Below, one piece after another: positions 1 through 9,572 of a stretch of 64,000 bases of DNA (position 1 is the first letter of the stretch; each line of letters begins with the position of its first letter). Under the pieces are notes generated by a model that saw only the letters and a list, made by a program, of their open reading frames with translations, was not told the origin of the DNA and did not search any database. The stretch comes from Cytobacillus firmus (lineage in GTDB: Bacteria > Bacillota > Bacilli > Bacillales > Cytobacillaceae): NCBI RefSeq assembly GCF_023715565.1, contig NZ_JAMBOJ010000015.1, positions 22,666-86,665 on the forward strand, read 5' to 3'. The translations under genes were made by a program, and so were the position numbers.

Positions 1-47
1 ATCACAATGAACACAACCTAAACCAAAATCGTGCTTCACGAATGCTT

Positions 48-161
48 TTACGTAATTTTATCTGGTTCATCGGGAAGCAGGCCCTGTTTCATTACATTAA
101 ACAACGCTAACTGTTCAGATTTAGTTAATTCACTGAAATCTTCATATACATTTAACCACAT
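48..161 (-). CDS. 37-aa small protein of unknown function
   Basis: An ATG at 161 (minus strand) is preceded by a good AGGAGG at 171-176, nine bases upstream, and opens a 37-residue frame. The protein starts MWLNVYEDFSELTKSEQLAL and ends in a short acidic/proline tail. It has no signal peptide or membrane segment. Its core (L-T/S-x-x-E-Q-L-x-L-F) resembles that of the 34-aa protein at 23009-23113, so the two may belong to one family of tiny Bacillus proteins. A longer frame in the same phase exists, but the ribosome site favours this start. I do not recognise a characterised homologue. The existence of the gene rests on the ribosome site plus the resemblance to the other small protein. Confidence 0.55.
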   Translation of the reverse strand: MWLNVYEDFSELTKSEQLALFNVMKQGLLPDEPDKIT

Positions 162-292
162 AATTGAACGCCTCCTAACCGCATTAATCAACCCATTAGT
201 AGATCTATACGAAAACAGCCATCTTTTTAAAACCAATTTAGATTAGTACTCTTCCCATAAAGAATAATAGAATAATATCAGGGGGGAGTGAT

Positions 293-856
293 ATGAAAAA
301 AAGTATACTAGCAGTACTCAGCTTAGGATTAATATTCGGTGTTATTTATTTACTATCTATACGTACCGAAGAACCAGTAAAGCCGGTTATCCCTGCTGTT
401 TCCCTGGAAAAGAGCGTCTGCGAAAGAGTTTCAGAACAATTTGGCGAGGGTTGCCAGCAGATTCTTTTGTTTGACCCCTATTCACGCCTGGTTTTTGCAG
501 AAACCAATTCGGGAATTGTGCCTGTAAAGACCAATCAGGAGTTTACAGAGTTTAAGAACTTCATCTATCCGATGATGGATTTCCAGGAGTTCAGCGAGGA
601 AAAAACAGATAGGGGACCAATTGACTGGCGGGCAGATAAAAAGTCAGAGAAGGGTTTTTCCATCATCTATGGATTTGCGGAGGATGATGCGAAGACCATC
701 GTAATTAACAGTGAAGGGAATATTCAGCCATCCCGCTTTTGGGTTCGGAATAACCTGTGGGTTTGGTATGCTGTTTTCGAGAAAGACGAAATTAAATTGC
801 CAGTTGAGGTTACAGTTTATGATGCAGAAGGCCACCTTGTTAAGGGAAATGAATAA
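293..856 (+). CDS. Membrane-anchored hypothetical protein
   Basis: This is a 187-residue protein preceded by GGGGGG/GGAG about seven bases before ATG. Residues 4-22 form one hydrophobic segment after MKK, giving either an uncleaved anchor or a signal peptide. The remaining ~165 residues are hydrophilic and probably lie outside the membrane. They contain two Cys (in SVCERV and EGCQQI) that could form a disulphide, and aromatic motifs such as RFWVRNNLWVWYAVF near the C-terminus. I recognise no domain. It stands alone and is closed by a terminator at 869-896, so it is probably monocistronic. Function is unknown. Confidence 0.8.
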   Translation: MKKSILAVLSLGLIFGVIYLLSIRTEEPVKPVIPAVSLEKSVCERVSEQFGEGCQQILLFDPYSRLVFAETNSGIVPVKTNQEFTEFKNFIYPMMDFQEFSEEKTDRGPIDWRADKKSEKGFSIIYGFAEDDAKTIVINSEGNIQPSRFWVRNNLWVWYAVFEKDEIKLPVEVTVYDAEGHLVKGNE

Positions 857-868
857 GTATAACCCCCA

Positions 869-896
869 CTTCCTATTCTATTAGGAAGTTTTTTTG
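869..896 (+). terminator. Rho-independent terminator
   Basis: A 7-bp stem (CTTCCTA/TAGGAAG) with a 6-base loop is followed by seven Ts, just downstream of the membrane-anchored hypothetical gene. Confidence 0.85.
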
Positions 897-1057
897 TTCC
901 TTGAGTCCAGCCTTTGCAAAAACCCCCTTACAGAATTCGGACTTTAGTTTGGGCAATACAGGAGTATAATACACAGTAAGCAGACAATTCGATGAATTTA
1001 GGGTCTGACTTTTGCAAACTCACTATTTAGAATCAGGTAAAGGAGGGAGCGCTCCCG

Positions 1058-3119
1058 ATGATTCTTGACCAGCGCTGCATGACGATTTTGACGAAAATAG
1101 TCCATGCGCCTACACATGTTTCTCCGCAGGAGCTTATGGAAGAATTACAGGTTTCCAAGCGGACTGTTTATTATGATGTTGATAAAATTAATAGCTGGCT
1201 GAAAGACCAGGGTTTGAATGAGTTGAAATATGTTCGTGCTGCGGGATTTTTTCTCGATGAAGAAGAAAAGCAGCAGATTAAACAGCGACTGCATTCGTTT
1301 GATAAAGCTGACCCGCGAGAAAACTATTTATCTGCAGGATCTGATGGATAAGCTGGGTGTCAGCAGGAGTACGCTTCTGGCAGATATCAAGGAATTAAAA
1401 AAACAGCTAAGCCAGTTCCAGGTTCAGTTGAATTTCCAAAAACCTTCAGGCTACTATATTGCAGGCGAAGAACAGGATAAGCGGAAAATGCTGATACACT
1501 TCCTATCACAGGTTTTAACCAATCGCGGCTGGAATGATCTATTATCAGAAGTCCAGTTAACCATCCAGGGCCCACCTGAACTGTCACCTAAAATGTTTCA
1601 GCGTGCTGATTTAGAAACAATTTATCAGATTCTGAATGCAAGTGAATCATTTTCGGGCGTTCAATACACAGATGAAGTGATGGAGACGCTAAGCGCCCAT
1701 ATATTTATGCTCATCAAAAGATTTAACCAGGAAAAATACATTAAGATGGACCCTGTTGAAAAGCAGGTCATTAAAGAAACGAAAGAGTACACGGCTGCTC
1801 AATTTATTTGCCGGAAAATTGAAAGCGATTTCCTGCTGGAGGTTCCTGATGATGAAGCGTGCTATCTTGCAACTTACCTGTTAGGGGCAAAAGTAAGCGA
1901 CTATGATGCACGTGAGCTGGACAATCAGGATCTTGATGTCCTTAAATCAATAGCGGTAAGAATGGTCGATGATTTTCAAAAGTATGCCTGTGTATTTTTT
2001 CAAAACCGGAAGGAACTTGAACGGAATCTATTGATTCATTTAAAACCCGCATATTTCCGGAACAAATATGGGATCGAACTGGAGAATCCTTTATCAAAAT
2101 CTGTACAGGAGTCTTATCAGGATCTGTTTATTCTAACCAAAAAAGTGGTTCATCATTTTGAATACGTGCTTGGCAAAAGAGTATCGGATGATGAAGCGGC
2201 CTATATTGCGATGCACTTTGGAGGCTGGATTGATAAAGAAGGCGTCAGAGTGGAAGCCCGCAAAAAAGCGGCTGTGGTGTGTGCCAGCGGAATCGGCACG
2301 TCCCGAATTCTTCAGAAACAAATTGAAGATCTCATGCCGTTTGTCGATGTGGCGAATGTATACACTGTTCGTGAATATGAGAAAGCGTCCCTGGCTGATT
2401 TGGACTTTGTCATTTCGACCACGCCAGTATCCCGGAAGCATGTACCGGTGTTTATTGTAAAACCAATTCTAAACCCGTCTGAGAAGGAATCCCTGCTTAA
2501 GCAGGTGCAGGCATCAGAAAAAAGGCCGAAATTAGAAAACATAGACGCATTGATGGACATAATCCGGAAGCATGCAGATATAAAAGACGAGAGCATGCTG
2601 ATCCAGGAATTAAAAATCTACTATCAATCAAATAAAGAAGCAAAAAATGAGGTGGATCAAAAGCCCATGTTAAATGAAGTTCTCAACGCCGATAAAATTC
2701 AATTTGCAGATTCGGCTGCAAGCTGGCAGGAAGCACTGCAAATGGCATCGCAGCCACTATTGGCCGATCAATCCATCAGCCAGAGTTACATCGATGCCAT
2801 GATTAAAAACGTGAATGAAATGGGGCCATATATCGTCATCGCGCCTGGAATCGCCCTTCCTCATGCCCGCCCTGAAGCTGGTGTGAACAAGCTGGGAATG
2901 AGCTTTCTGCAATTAAAGAAAAGCTGTGCTTTTTCGGAAAAGCCGGAGCATCAGGTAAGATTATTCTTTGTGCTGGCAGCCATCGATAATGAAACCCATT
3001 TAAAAGCACTATCCCAGCTGTCCAAAATGCTGTCTGACAGCGATAACCTTGAAAAACTGCAGAATGCTGAAGCAACTGCTGACGTTTTAGACATTATTAA
3101 TCAATATTCACAAGACTAA
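1058..3119 (+). pseudogene. PRD-type PTS regulator (MtlR/LicR-like), frameshifted
   Basis: The coding sequence is split over two frames. Frame one (1058-1351) gives an N-terminal HTH (ELMEELQVSKRTVYYDVDKI). The other frame takes over near 1290-1310 and runs to 3119. It carries a second HTH (LQDLMDKLGVSRSTLLADIK), two PTS-regulation domains, a IIB-like domain with its Cys (VVCASGIGTSRILQ) and a C-terminal IIA-like domain with the phospho-His (ALPHARPE). This is the standard order of multidomain BglG/MtlR-class activators. The linker between the two HTHs is shorter than is usual in the family, so a small out-of-frame deletion is more likely than a single-base error. It lies 13 bp before the IIB gene and would control the PTS set. 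A perfect TATAAT at 965-970 may be its -10. It could be inactive, or rescued by a sequencing correction. Confidence 0.85.
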
Positions 3120-3132
3120 GGAGGAAATAATA

Positions 3133-3402
3133 ATGAAAAAAATTCTAGTAGTATGCGGAAACGGACTTGGAAGCAGCTTTATCGTAGAAATGAACGTAAA
3201 AACAGTTTTAGGCCAGCTGGGTGTGGAAGCTGATGTTTCACATACAGACTTAACAACGGCGAAGTCAGAGAATGCAGATATTTACCTGGGATCTAAAGAC
3301 CTGATTTCCACTTTGGATGACGGAACAAGAACAATCATTGGTTTGACAAACATCCTGGATCAAAATGAGCTAAAAGCCGCATTGGAATCACATTTATCCT
3401 AA
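3133..3402 (+). CDS. ulaB: PTS ascorbate-type transporter subunit IIB
   Basis: This 89-residue cytoplasmic phosphocarrier has the family's N-terminal phospho-Cys loop (ILVVCGNGLGSSFIVEMN, Cys8) and the usual size of UlaB/SgaB. It receives phosphate from a IIA and passes it to the sugar on the IIC membrane protein. The start has AAGGAGG about seven bases upstream. It lies 13 bp after the PRD regulator, whose C-terminal IIA-like domain may be the only IIA nearby. A mobile element begins straight after its stop codon and separates it from the IIC gene. Substrate is ascorbate or a related sugar acid by family. The metabolic genes (UlaD/E/F-type) are not in the window. Confidence 0.85.
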   Translation: MKKILVVCGNGLGSSFIVEMNVKTVLGQLGVEADVSHTDLTTAKSENADIYLGSKDLISTLDDGTRTIIGLTNILDQNELKAALESHLS

Positions 3403-3699
3403 TAGAGAAAGGCTGTCTTCGCAAAGTTTGTTGCTATTTATATTATATTTACTGAGTTGATTGGAGCGGAAGGTGCGAGATCCTCGAAAATGCATTCGCA
3501 TTTTCTTCGTGCGGTGTTTACTCAAGGTAGCCTATTCAACGTCCTACGGGAGCAGTGGGACAGGTGAGACCCCACAGAAGTGCAGCGTCGAGGATGCTCA
3601 CCGCCCGCCCCGTGGTTCGCTGAGCATCCTCTCGCTGCAATCAACGGACAACATTAATAAGGGAAAAACAACAATTTATACGAAAAGAGCCTAGAGAAA
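3403..3699 (+). mobile_element. MITE-like element, copy 1, with 8-bp target duplication
   Basis: The element proper is 3411-3691 (281 bp), bracketed by the direct repeat TAGAGAAA at 3403-3410 and 3692-3699. Its ends are imperfect inverted repeats matching at 18 of 23 positions: GGCTGTCTTCGCAAAGTTTG on the left, and GGCTCTTTTCGTATAAATTG as the reverse complement of the right. A GC-rich core carries GACAGGTGAGACCCCACAG and CACCGCCCGCCCCGTGG. No transposase is encoded; a 77-codon frame inside is not a gene. A second copy in opposite orientation lies at 59951-60170. Relative to that copy, this one has 61 extra bases near 3479-3540. The end sequence and 8-bp duplication suggest mobilisation by an ISL3-type transposase (inference). 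Confidence 0.85.
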
Positions 3700-3811
3700 A
3701 AAAGAGCAGGCGATAGGATGCCCGCTAAAAAATAAAAAGAACACATACAGTATAACCTGAAAAAAGATTAGAAGAAAGATAGACACAGAGGATTTAAAAG
3801 GAGGGGTTAAC

Positions 3812-5074
3812 ATGTTTGATTTCATCATGAATGATATATTGGGCACACCCGCCATCCTGGTTGGCTTATTCGCCTTGTTTGGCTTGCTTCTGCAGAAGAA
3901 AGGTATTGCAGATGTCATATCAGGCACGCTTAAAACGATCATGGGCTTTCTCATCCTGAATGGAGGAGCAAGCATCTTAATAGGCTCACTTGATATTTTC
4001 GGAAAAATGTTTGAAAAGGCCTTCCATATTCAGGGGGTCATTCCGAACAACGAGGCCATCGTTGCGATCGCCCAGCAGACATTTGGGAAAGAAACAGCGA
4101 TGATCATGCTTTTCGGGATGGTTATGAACATTTTAATTGCTCGTTTTACACCGTTTAAATATATATTCCTAACCGGCCATCATACTTTATTCATGGCCTG
4201 CCTGATCTCTGCTGTGTTTGCAACCGGCGGAGTGACAGGGCTTCCGCTGATTATTATCGGGTCTATTATTCTGGGGTTATTAATGGTATTCTTGCCTGCG
4301 CTTATACAGCCATATGTACGCGAAATCACAGGCAATGACAGCATTGCGGTCGGCCACTTTGGATCTTTCGGCTACTTTGTTTCCGGCTTTATCGGAAAGC
4401 GTGTAGGGGATAAAACCAAATCAACGGAGGATATCAAAGTGCCGAAATCACTTGGCTTCCTGCGCGATACATCTGTTGCAATGTCTCTGACCATGACGAT
4501 TCTCTTCCTGGTTGTGGCGCCGATCGCTGGTAAAGGCTATGTAGAATCTGAATTGAGCGGCGGAGTGAACTTCCTTGTATTCTCGCTCATGCAGGCCATT
4601 ACGTTTGCCGCTGGTGTATATGTTGTCCTTGCCGGTGTGCGGATGCTGATAGCCGAAATTGTTCCAGCTTTTAAAGGAATCGCTGATAAAGTGGTAAAAG
4701 ATGCGAAGCCTGCCCTTGATTGTCCGGCAGTGTTTCCCTTTGCGCCCAATGCAGTTATTATCGGATTCCTATTCAGCTTCGTAGCTGGTTTGCTTTCCAT
4801 GTTCCTGCTTCCATTATTCGGCCTGAAGATAATTGTGCCAGGACTGATTCCGCACTTCTTCACAGGTGCGGCGGCTGGGGTATTCGGAAATGCGACTGGA
4901 GGCAGACGGGGAGCGATGATCGGATCATTCGCGAACGGTCTATTAATTTCATTCCTTCCGGCCTTATTGCTTCCAGTTTTGGGATCACTAGGATTTGAAG
5001 GCACTACCTTTGGAGACTCGGACTTTGGGGTTGTGGGGATTTTATTGAGCTTCCTTATTAAAATTTTTTCTTAA
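3812..5074 (+). CDS. ulaA: PTS ascorbate-type transporter subunit IIC (UlaA-like)
   Basis: This 420-residue polytopic membrane protein has about ten or more hydrophobic segments and the glycine-rich loops typical of the UlaA/SgaT family. Examples are GHHTLFMACLISAVFATGG and HFFTGAAAGVFGNATGGRRG. It would form the sugar channel and phosphorylation site in the cytoplasmic membrane, working with the IIB protein upstream. The start is preceded by AGGAGG at 3799-3804. The mobile element plus ~110 bp now separates it from ulaB, which may reduce or change its transcription. The reading frame is intact and of normal length. A terminator follows at 5087-5118. Ascorbate specificity is by family only. 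Confidence 0.88.
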   Translation: MFDFIMNDILGTPAILVGLFALFGLLLQKKGIADVISGTLKTIMGFLILNGGASILIGSLDIFGKMFEKAFHIQGVIPNNEAIVAIAQQTFGKETAMIMLFGMVMNILIARFTPFKYIFLTGHHTLFMACLISAVFATGGVTGLPLIIIGSIILGLLMVFLPALIQPYVREITGNDSIAVGHFGSFGYFVSGFIGKRVGDKTKSTEDIKVPKSLGFLRDTSVAMSLTMTILFLVVAPIAGKGYVESELSGGVNFLVFSLMQAITFAAGVYVVLAGVRMLIAEIVPAFKGIADKVVKDAKPALDCPAVFPFAPNAVIIGFLFSFVAGLLSMFLLPLFGLKIIVPGLIPHFFTGAAAGVFGNATGGRRGAMIGSFANGLLISFLPALLLPVLGSLGFEGTTFGDSDFGVVGILLSFLIKIFS

Positions 5075-5086
5075 TCTGCTTATTAT

Positions 5087-5118
5087 GGGGACTTCACTTT
5101 GATGTGGAGTCCCTTTTT
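5087..5118 (+). terminator. Rho-independent terminator
   Basis: The stem GGGACTTCAC/GTGGAGTCCC (one G-U pair, 6-base loop) is followed by TTTTT. It closes the PTS transcript. Confidence 0.85.
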
Positions 5119-5204
5119 GGTATTTCGACAAATTTCGGGTGGTGCCTGTCACCTTTTGCGGAGTCCCTTATTGTATTCCGTTCTCTTGCCTGAATTCAAA
5201 ATAT

Positions 5205-5323
5205 GTTGCAAAAACGCAACACTATGAAATAAAGAAACAGGAAGAATGGATGTTTTTCTTGTTGAAAGCTTGTTTTTTTCACCCTTTAATGCGATGCTGC
5301 AACACCTGTTGCACTATTGCAAC
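5205..5323 (+). promoter_or_regulatory. Three GTTGC/GCAAC palindromes: probable sigma-54 upstream activator sites
   Basis: Three inverted repeats built from GTTGC/GCAAC half-sites lie upstream of the sigma-54 promoter: GTTGCaaaaacGCAAC (5205-5220), TGCAACacctGTTGCA (5298-5313) and GTTGCactattGCAAC (5308-5323). The last two overlap. They sit about 75-190 bp upstream of the -24 element, a normal distance for enhancer sites of sigma-54 activators. The Fis-type HTH of the activator encoded next door is the likely binder (inference). Confidence 0.65.
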
Positions 5324-5397
5324 ATTTTTCAGCAAAATATATAGTTAAAATATTACAAAAAGCGGGAAATATCAGCATTTTTAAAAATTTCAAATGT

Positions 5398-5413
5398 TGG
5401 CACACTTCTTGCA
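5398..5413 (+). promoter_or_regulatory. Sigma-54 (-24/-12) promoter
   Basis: TGGCAC at 5398-5403, a 5-base spacer, then TTGCA at 5409-5413 gives an exact match to the RpoN consensus, with GG and GC correctly spaced. The predicted start of transcription is near 5425. It precedes the regulator gene and probably the whole catabolic operon. Confidence 0.9.
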
Positions 5414-5456
5414 CTACTATAAATTGTGAGTGAATCACTCAGAGGGAGCGGGAAAT

Positions 5457-7496
5457 TTGTTAGTAAAAGATGCGATGACTCGTACTTCTATTAAATTTTT
5501 TGAGAACGATTACATCAAAGAGGCAGCAAAGACCCTGCTGGAATCCCATATGAAAGGCGGGCTGGTCTATAACGTAAGAGATGAGCTGGCGGGATGCTTT
5601 ACAGAGCATGATCTATTAGAAGGTTTGTTAAATGAAAATAAGACACTATCAGAAATGTACCAGACTGACTTTTGTTTCCTTAATGAAACGGACGAATTAA
5701 AAAATATAAAGTCCGTTGACCAGGAAATCTGGCCAATTCTAAATAAAAATGGGGAAATCACAGGCTTCCTGACAAAAGAACAGTATCTGGAGGCCTATGC
5801 CAGAAGTTCTCAGGTGGAGCTCAGCCGTATGGATGCTATTTTTAATTCGGCACATAATGGGATTCTTTCCATCGATATGGAGGGTAGGATTACATCAATG
5901 AATCCTCCGGCAGAAGAAATGGCTATGACAACTAAGGAGAAAGCTATTGGAAAGTTTTTAACTGATGTTGTCACTCCAAGCGGGTTATTAAATGTTATCC
6001 GTACAGGCAGGGGACATACAGAAAAATACCGGGTAGGAAAAAGAAAATATTTAACTCATCGAACACCGCTTTATGATGGCGAGACTCTAGTAGGAGCGGT
6101 GGGCGTCTTTCAGGACATTTCAGAAATAGAATTTGTATCAAGTGAACTTGAATCAGTCAAGCAGCTAGTAAAAGAACAGGAAACGATCCTGGATAACTCA
6201 ACCGACGGCATTTGTATTACAGATGGGTCAGGAACCATTATCAAATGCAACCAGAGTTTTCGGCAGCTATTTGATGTAGAGAAAGAGACTCCTGACTACA
6301 TAAAAGATATAGTCCGGCAGGTAGAAGCTAAGGGCAGATCTCATAACATCATGGAAACAAGCAAAGACAATAAAAATTCCTTAATTATAACGGCAAATCC
6401 GATCAAGAACAGCAGCAATCAAATTGAAAGAGTTGTTCTCAATGTGAAGGACATGACTGAATTCGATGCACTTAGAAGTGAGCTGGCAAAAACAAAGTCA
6501 ATACTTGAACATATGCACCTTTCCGAAAGATCGGAGACATTCATAGCGAAATCACCCGAAATGGAAAAACTGCTTGAGACCGTTCAGCAAGTGGCAAAAG
6601 TGGATGTCACGGTTCTATTATCAGGTGAGTCGGGAGTGGGAAAAGAGGAAATTGCCAAGCTTATTCAACAGTCGAGTCCAAGGTCAAAAGAGCCATTTAT
6701 TAAAGTGAATTGTGGGGCTATTCCTGAATCATTAATGGAATCTGAGCTTTTTGGATACGAGGGCGGTGCCTTTACAGGTGCCCTGAAAAAGGGAAAAGCC
6801 GGTTTATTTGAAAAAGCGAATAAGGGAACTATTTTTCTGGACGAGATTGGGGAAATCCCAAACCACCTGCAAGTCAAGCTGCTGCGGGTATTGCAGGAAA
6901 TGGAGATTACCCGGGTAGGATCAGCCCAAACGACAAAGATTGATGTGCGTGTAATTGCCGCTACAAACAGAGATCTTAAAGAATTAGTCTTGGAAGGCAG
7001 TTTTCGGGAGGACTTATTTTATAGGCTGAATGTTATACCCATATCAATTCCGCCTTTAAGAAGAAGAGTCGAGGATATTCCAATCCTGATTGATGCGTAT
7101 GCAAGAATGTTCGCAGCAAAATATCACAAACATCTCAAATTCACCAAGAAAGCCATACAGGTTCTTACTAATTATCAGTGGCCAGGGAATGTAAGGGAAC
7201 TTGTCAATATGATAGAAAGAATATACGTAACAGCTTCAAACCTGGAAGTGGGGGAGCAAGAGGTTCTTTCTTTATTCAGCAAAGGCGATAATCAGGGAAT
7301 GAGCCATGATCAAGCCATTGTCGTAAATCAGTTATTACCGCTCAAAGAGGCTGTAAACCTGCTTGAAAGAGAGCTGATTTATAAAGCGTCACAGTCTGAA
7401 AAATCCTACAGGGCCATTGCCCGTGTGCTTGAAGTGAATCCTTCAACCATTGTTCGAAAGGTGAAAAAATTAGAAGGGGGATTATTAAAATCATGA
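5457..7496 (+). CDS. Sigma-54-dependent activator, CBS-PAS-PAS-AAA-Fis HTH
   Basis: This is a 679-residue activator of RpoN-dependent transcription. From the N-terminus it has a CBS-type pair (1-115), two PAS sensor domains (about 120-230 and 240-345), the AAA+ domain with Walker A GESGVGKE (~390), the sigma-54 contact motif GAFTGA (~435) and Walker [12 protein letters not shown], and a C-terminal Fis-type HTH ([20 protein letters not shown]). I chose the TTG at 5457: AGAGGGAG stands nine bases upstream, whereas the GTG at 5430 would lie almost at the predicted transcription start. Its stop overlaps the next start by four bases (ATGA), so it is translationally coupled to the operon. It probably drives its own promoter, sensing a ligand through the CBS/PAS domains. 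It resembles RocR/BkdR-class Bacillus activators. Confidence 0.92.
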   Translation: MLVKDAMTRTSIKFFENDYIKEAAKTLLESHMKGGLVYNVRDELAGCFTEHDLLEGLLNENKTLSEMYQTDFCFLNETDELKNIKSVDQEIWPILNKNGEITGFLTKEQYLEAYARSSQVELSRMDAIFNSAHNGILSIDMEGRITSMNPPAEEMAMTTKEKAIGKFLTDVVTPSGLLNVIRTGRGHTEKYRVGKRKYLTHRTPLYDGETLVGAVGVFQDISEIEFVSSELESVKQLVKEQETILDNSTDGICITDGSGTIIKCNQSFRQLFDVEKETPDYIKDIVRQVEAKGRSHNIMETSKDNKNSLIITANPIKNSSNQIERVVLNVKDMTEFDALRSELAKTKSILEHMHLSERSETFIAKSPEMEKLLETVQQVAKVDVTVLLSGESGVGKEEIAKLIQQSSPRSKEPFIKVNCGAIPESLMESELFGYEGGAFTGALKKGKAGLFEKANKGTIFLDEIGEIPNHLQVKLLRVLQEMEITRVGSAQTTKIDVRVIAATNRDLKELVLEGSFREDLFYRLNVIPISIPPLRRRVEDIPILIDAYARMFAAKYHKHLKFTKKAIQVLTNYQWPGNVRELVNMIERIYVTASNLEVGEQEVLSLFSKGDNQGMSHDQAIVVNQLLPLKEAVNLLERELIYKASQSEKSYRAIARVLEVNPSTIVRKVKKLEGGLLKS

Positions 7497-8911
7497 GATC
7501 AATGCAGACGCTTGTTTCCCCTAAAAGCATTGCCATAATAGGAGCTTCGGAAAAATTTCATCAAAATGCGGGACGTGTCATGGTCAATCTTCAAAAATCA
7601 AAATTTTCCGGGGAGATCTATCTAGTAAACCCAAACTATGACACCATTTCGGGAATTCACTGCTATCCGAGTGTGCTCGAGATCAGAGAAGAAGTCGATT
7701 TGGCCTGTGTAATCGTTCCTTTCAAACATACCCCAGACATCTTAAGAGAATGTGTAAAAAAACAAGTGAAGAGTGTCATTATTATCAGCTCCGGTTTTTC
7801 TGAGAGCGGTCCGGATGGAATAAACCGGGAAGAAGAGCTAAAGGAAATTGTTAAAGGTACAGAAACGGCGGTTTACGGACCAAACTCTCCAGGGTTATAT
7901 CATTTTATAGGAAACTGGGGAATCTCTTTTTCACCCCGTTTTGAACCTATGAATTTTCATAAAGGATCTGTTGGATTGATCAGTCATGGAGGAAGTTTAG
8001 GCCGGGCAGTACTTGATGCGAATGAAAAAGGCCTCGGATTTTCCTATTGGCTATCACCTGGAAATGAGATGGATATAACGATTAATGACTGCTTTGAATT
8101 TTTAATTAATGATCCATCAACAGAAACTATTCTATTAATCATTGAATCCATTTCAGAGGAAGAGCGTTTTTTTCGGCTGCTGCACCAGGCCTATATCAAA
8201 CAGAAGCCGGTGATCCTGCTGCCAATCGGCCATTCGAAGATTTCAAGAATCGCCGTTAAATATCACCTTGGAAGAAACGATGGTTACTCTATTCCATGGG
8301 ATATGGTCAATCACCCGGGACTGGTAAAAGCTGAAAGCATTGATGAAGTTGTTGCCCTTTCATGGCTGTTTGATACATACAAAAAGGCAGCAGGAAAGCG
8401 GACAGCTATCTTTTCCTGGGCAGGAGCTACTTCCATTTATCTGGCGGATTTATGCGATAAATACGGGATTCCGCTTCAGCCTCTATCATCAGAACTTCAG
8501 CAAAAAATGAAAACGATTACAGGTGTAGAGAAGTCATTCATGAATCCATTAGATTTGACCACAGTTGTATACGATGACTTGTCAAAATTAACAACCTGTC
8601 TGGAAGTGCTTCATAAATCGGGTGATTTCGATAATATCATTGTTCCTTTTCCATTCCAGGTAGACTATCAAAATGAAATTCTCTCGGAACAAATGAAAAA
8701 GCTGATGGAGGAAAAAGATAGTATTTTTATTCCGATTTTCATGTCCCAGGGATACCAGGGGGAGCTGGCCATTGACATATTAAAGGAGACAAAGAAACCT
8801 TACTTCTTTCATGAAAATACAGCTATTAAATCATTGTCTGCTTATATAAATTACTCGGAAACCCAGAGACAAGAGGAGGAACATAATGAAAAAACAATTA
8901 AATCCTGCTGA
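7493..8911 (+). CDS. NDP-forming acyl-CoA ligase, alpha-type subunit (no ATP-grasp domain)
   Basis: The 472-residue protein starts with the CoA-binding Rossmann fold typical of ADP-forming acetyl-CoA synthetases ([10 protein letters not shown] near residue 10). Succinyl-CoA-ligase-like flavodoxin domains follow ([19 protein letters not shown] near 165). A His in KYHLGRNDG (~255) falls where the family has its phospho-His. The enzymes of this class join a carboxylic acid to CoA using ATP or GTP. The nucleotide-binding ATP-grasp half (beta subunit, or the C-terminal half in fused forms) is absent here and no separate gene for it is in the window. It overlaps its upstream neighbour by 4 bp and its downstream neighbour by 26 bp. 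It may need a distant partner or have a regulatory or CoA-handling role. Confidence 0.8.
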   Translation: MRSMQTLVSPKSIAIIGASEKFHQNAGRVMVNLQKSKFSGEIYLVNPNYDTISGIHCYPSVLEIREEVDLACVIVPFKHTPDILRECVKKQVKSVIIISSGFSESGPDGINREEELKEIVKGTETAVYGPNSPGLYHFIGNWGISFSPRFEPMNFHKGSVGLISHGGSLGRAVLDANEKGLGFSYWLSPGNEMDITINDCFEFLINDPSTETILLIIESISEEERFFRLLHQAYIKQKPVILLPIGHSKISRIAVKYHLGRNDGYSIPWDMVNHPGLVKAESIDEVVALSWLFDTYKKAAGKRTAIFSWAGATSIYLADLCDKYGIPLQPLSSELQQKMKTITGVEKSFMNPLDLTTVVYDDLSKLTTCLEVLHKSGDFDNIIVPFPFQVDYQNEILSEQMKKLMEEKDSIFIPIFMSQGYQGELAIDILKETKKPYFFHENTAIKSLSAYINYSETQRQEEEHNEKTIKSC

Positions 8912-9572
8912 TGCAATGCAGTACATTAAAAGCGGTGATACATTGCTTGTCGGGGGGTTCGGCCTTTCGGGAACACCGCTTACCTTAATTGATGAGCTGG
9001 TGAATTCCGATAAAGATAACCTCACAGTCATCAGCAACAATTTAGGCGAGGAAGGGAAGGGGCTTGGAAAACTGCTGGTGGCAGGAAAGCTGAAAAAGGC
9101 GAAAGGCTCTTACTTTACCACTAATCGTGATGCGGTTAAAGCCTGGTCAAAAGGTGAACTGGAGATTGAATTAATTCCTCAGGGCACTATGGCAGAAGCC
9201 ATCCGGTGCGGCGGGGCAGGCATCGGAGGATTCTATACGAAGACAGGCGCCGGGACCAAGCTTGCTGAAGGGAAAGAAGAGAAAGTGATCGATGGCGAAA
9301 CCTACATATTTGAAAAAGCAATCAAAGGGGATGTGGCCATTATTAAAGCCCTTAAAGCTGATACACTGGGAAATTTGATTTATGACAAAACAGCGAGGAA
9401 TTTCAATCCGGTTATGGCAACGGCTGCGAAGGTGGTTATAGCTGAAGTGGATGAGATTGTGGAAGCTGGATCATTTGCACCGGAAGAAGTGGTAACTCCT
9501 CACTTATACGTAGATTATGTCGTAATCAATCAATATGTAAAAAAAGGAGGGAGATACGTTGAGTCTATCTGA
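8886..9572 (+). CDS. 3-oxoacid CoA-transferase, subunit A
   Basis: The 228-residue alpha subunit of a family I CoA-transferase (ScoA/AtoD type) moves CoA from a donor such as succinyl- or acetyl-CoA onto a free carboxylic acid. Visible signatures are the N-terminal glycine loop GDTLLVGGFGLSGTP and the conserved CGGAGIGGFYTKTGAGT. AGAGGAGG stands upstream of the ATG, and the start lies inside the 3' end of the ligase-like gene. Subunit B follows with a 14-bp overlap, as usual for heterotetrameric enzymes. In this operon it probably activates the substrate imported by the TRAP transporter. The exact acid is unknown. Confidence 0.92.
   Translation: MKKQLNPADAMQYIKSGDTLLVGGFGLSGTPLTLIDELVNSDKDNLTVISNNLGEEGKGLGKLLVAGKLKKAKGSYFTTNRDAVKAWSKGELEIELIPQGTMAEAIRCGGAGIGGFYTKTGAGTKLAEGKEEKVIDGETYIFEKAIKGDVAIIKALKADTLGNLIYDKTARNFNPVMATAAKVVIAEVDEIVEAGSFAPEEVVTPHLYVDYVVINQYVKKGGRYVESI

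Noticed and set aside
31..246. Plus-strand 71-codon frame at the left end
   Set aside because: It is antisense to the 37-aa gene with the good ribosome site and has low-complexity content.
3461..3694. 77-codon frame inside MITE copy 1
   Set aside because: It spans the element's GC-rich core, has no ribosome site and is not kept in frame in copy 2.
5139..5348. 69-codon Cys/Phe-rich frame before the sigma-54 gene
   Set aside because: It covers the enhancer palindromes and lacks a ribosome site; composition is non-coding.
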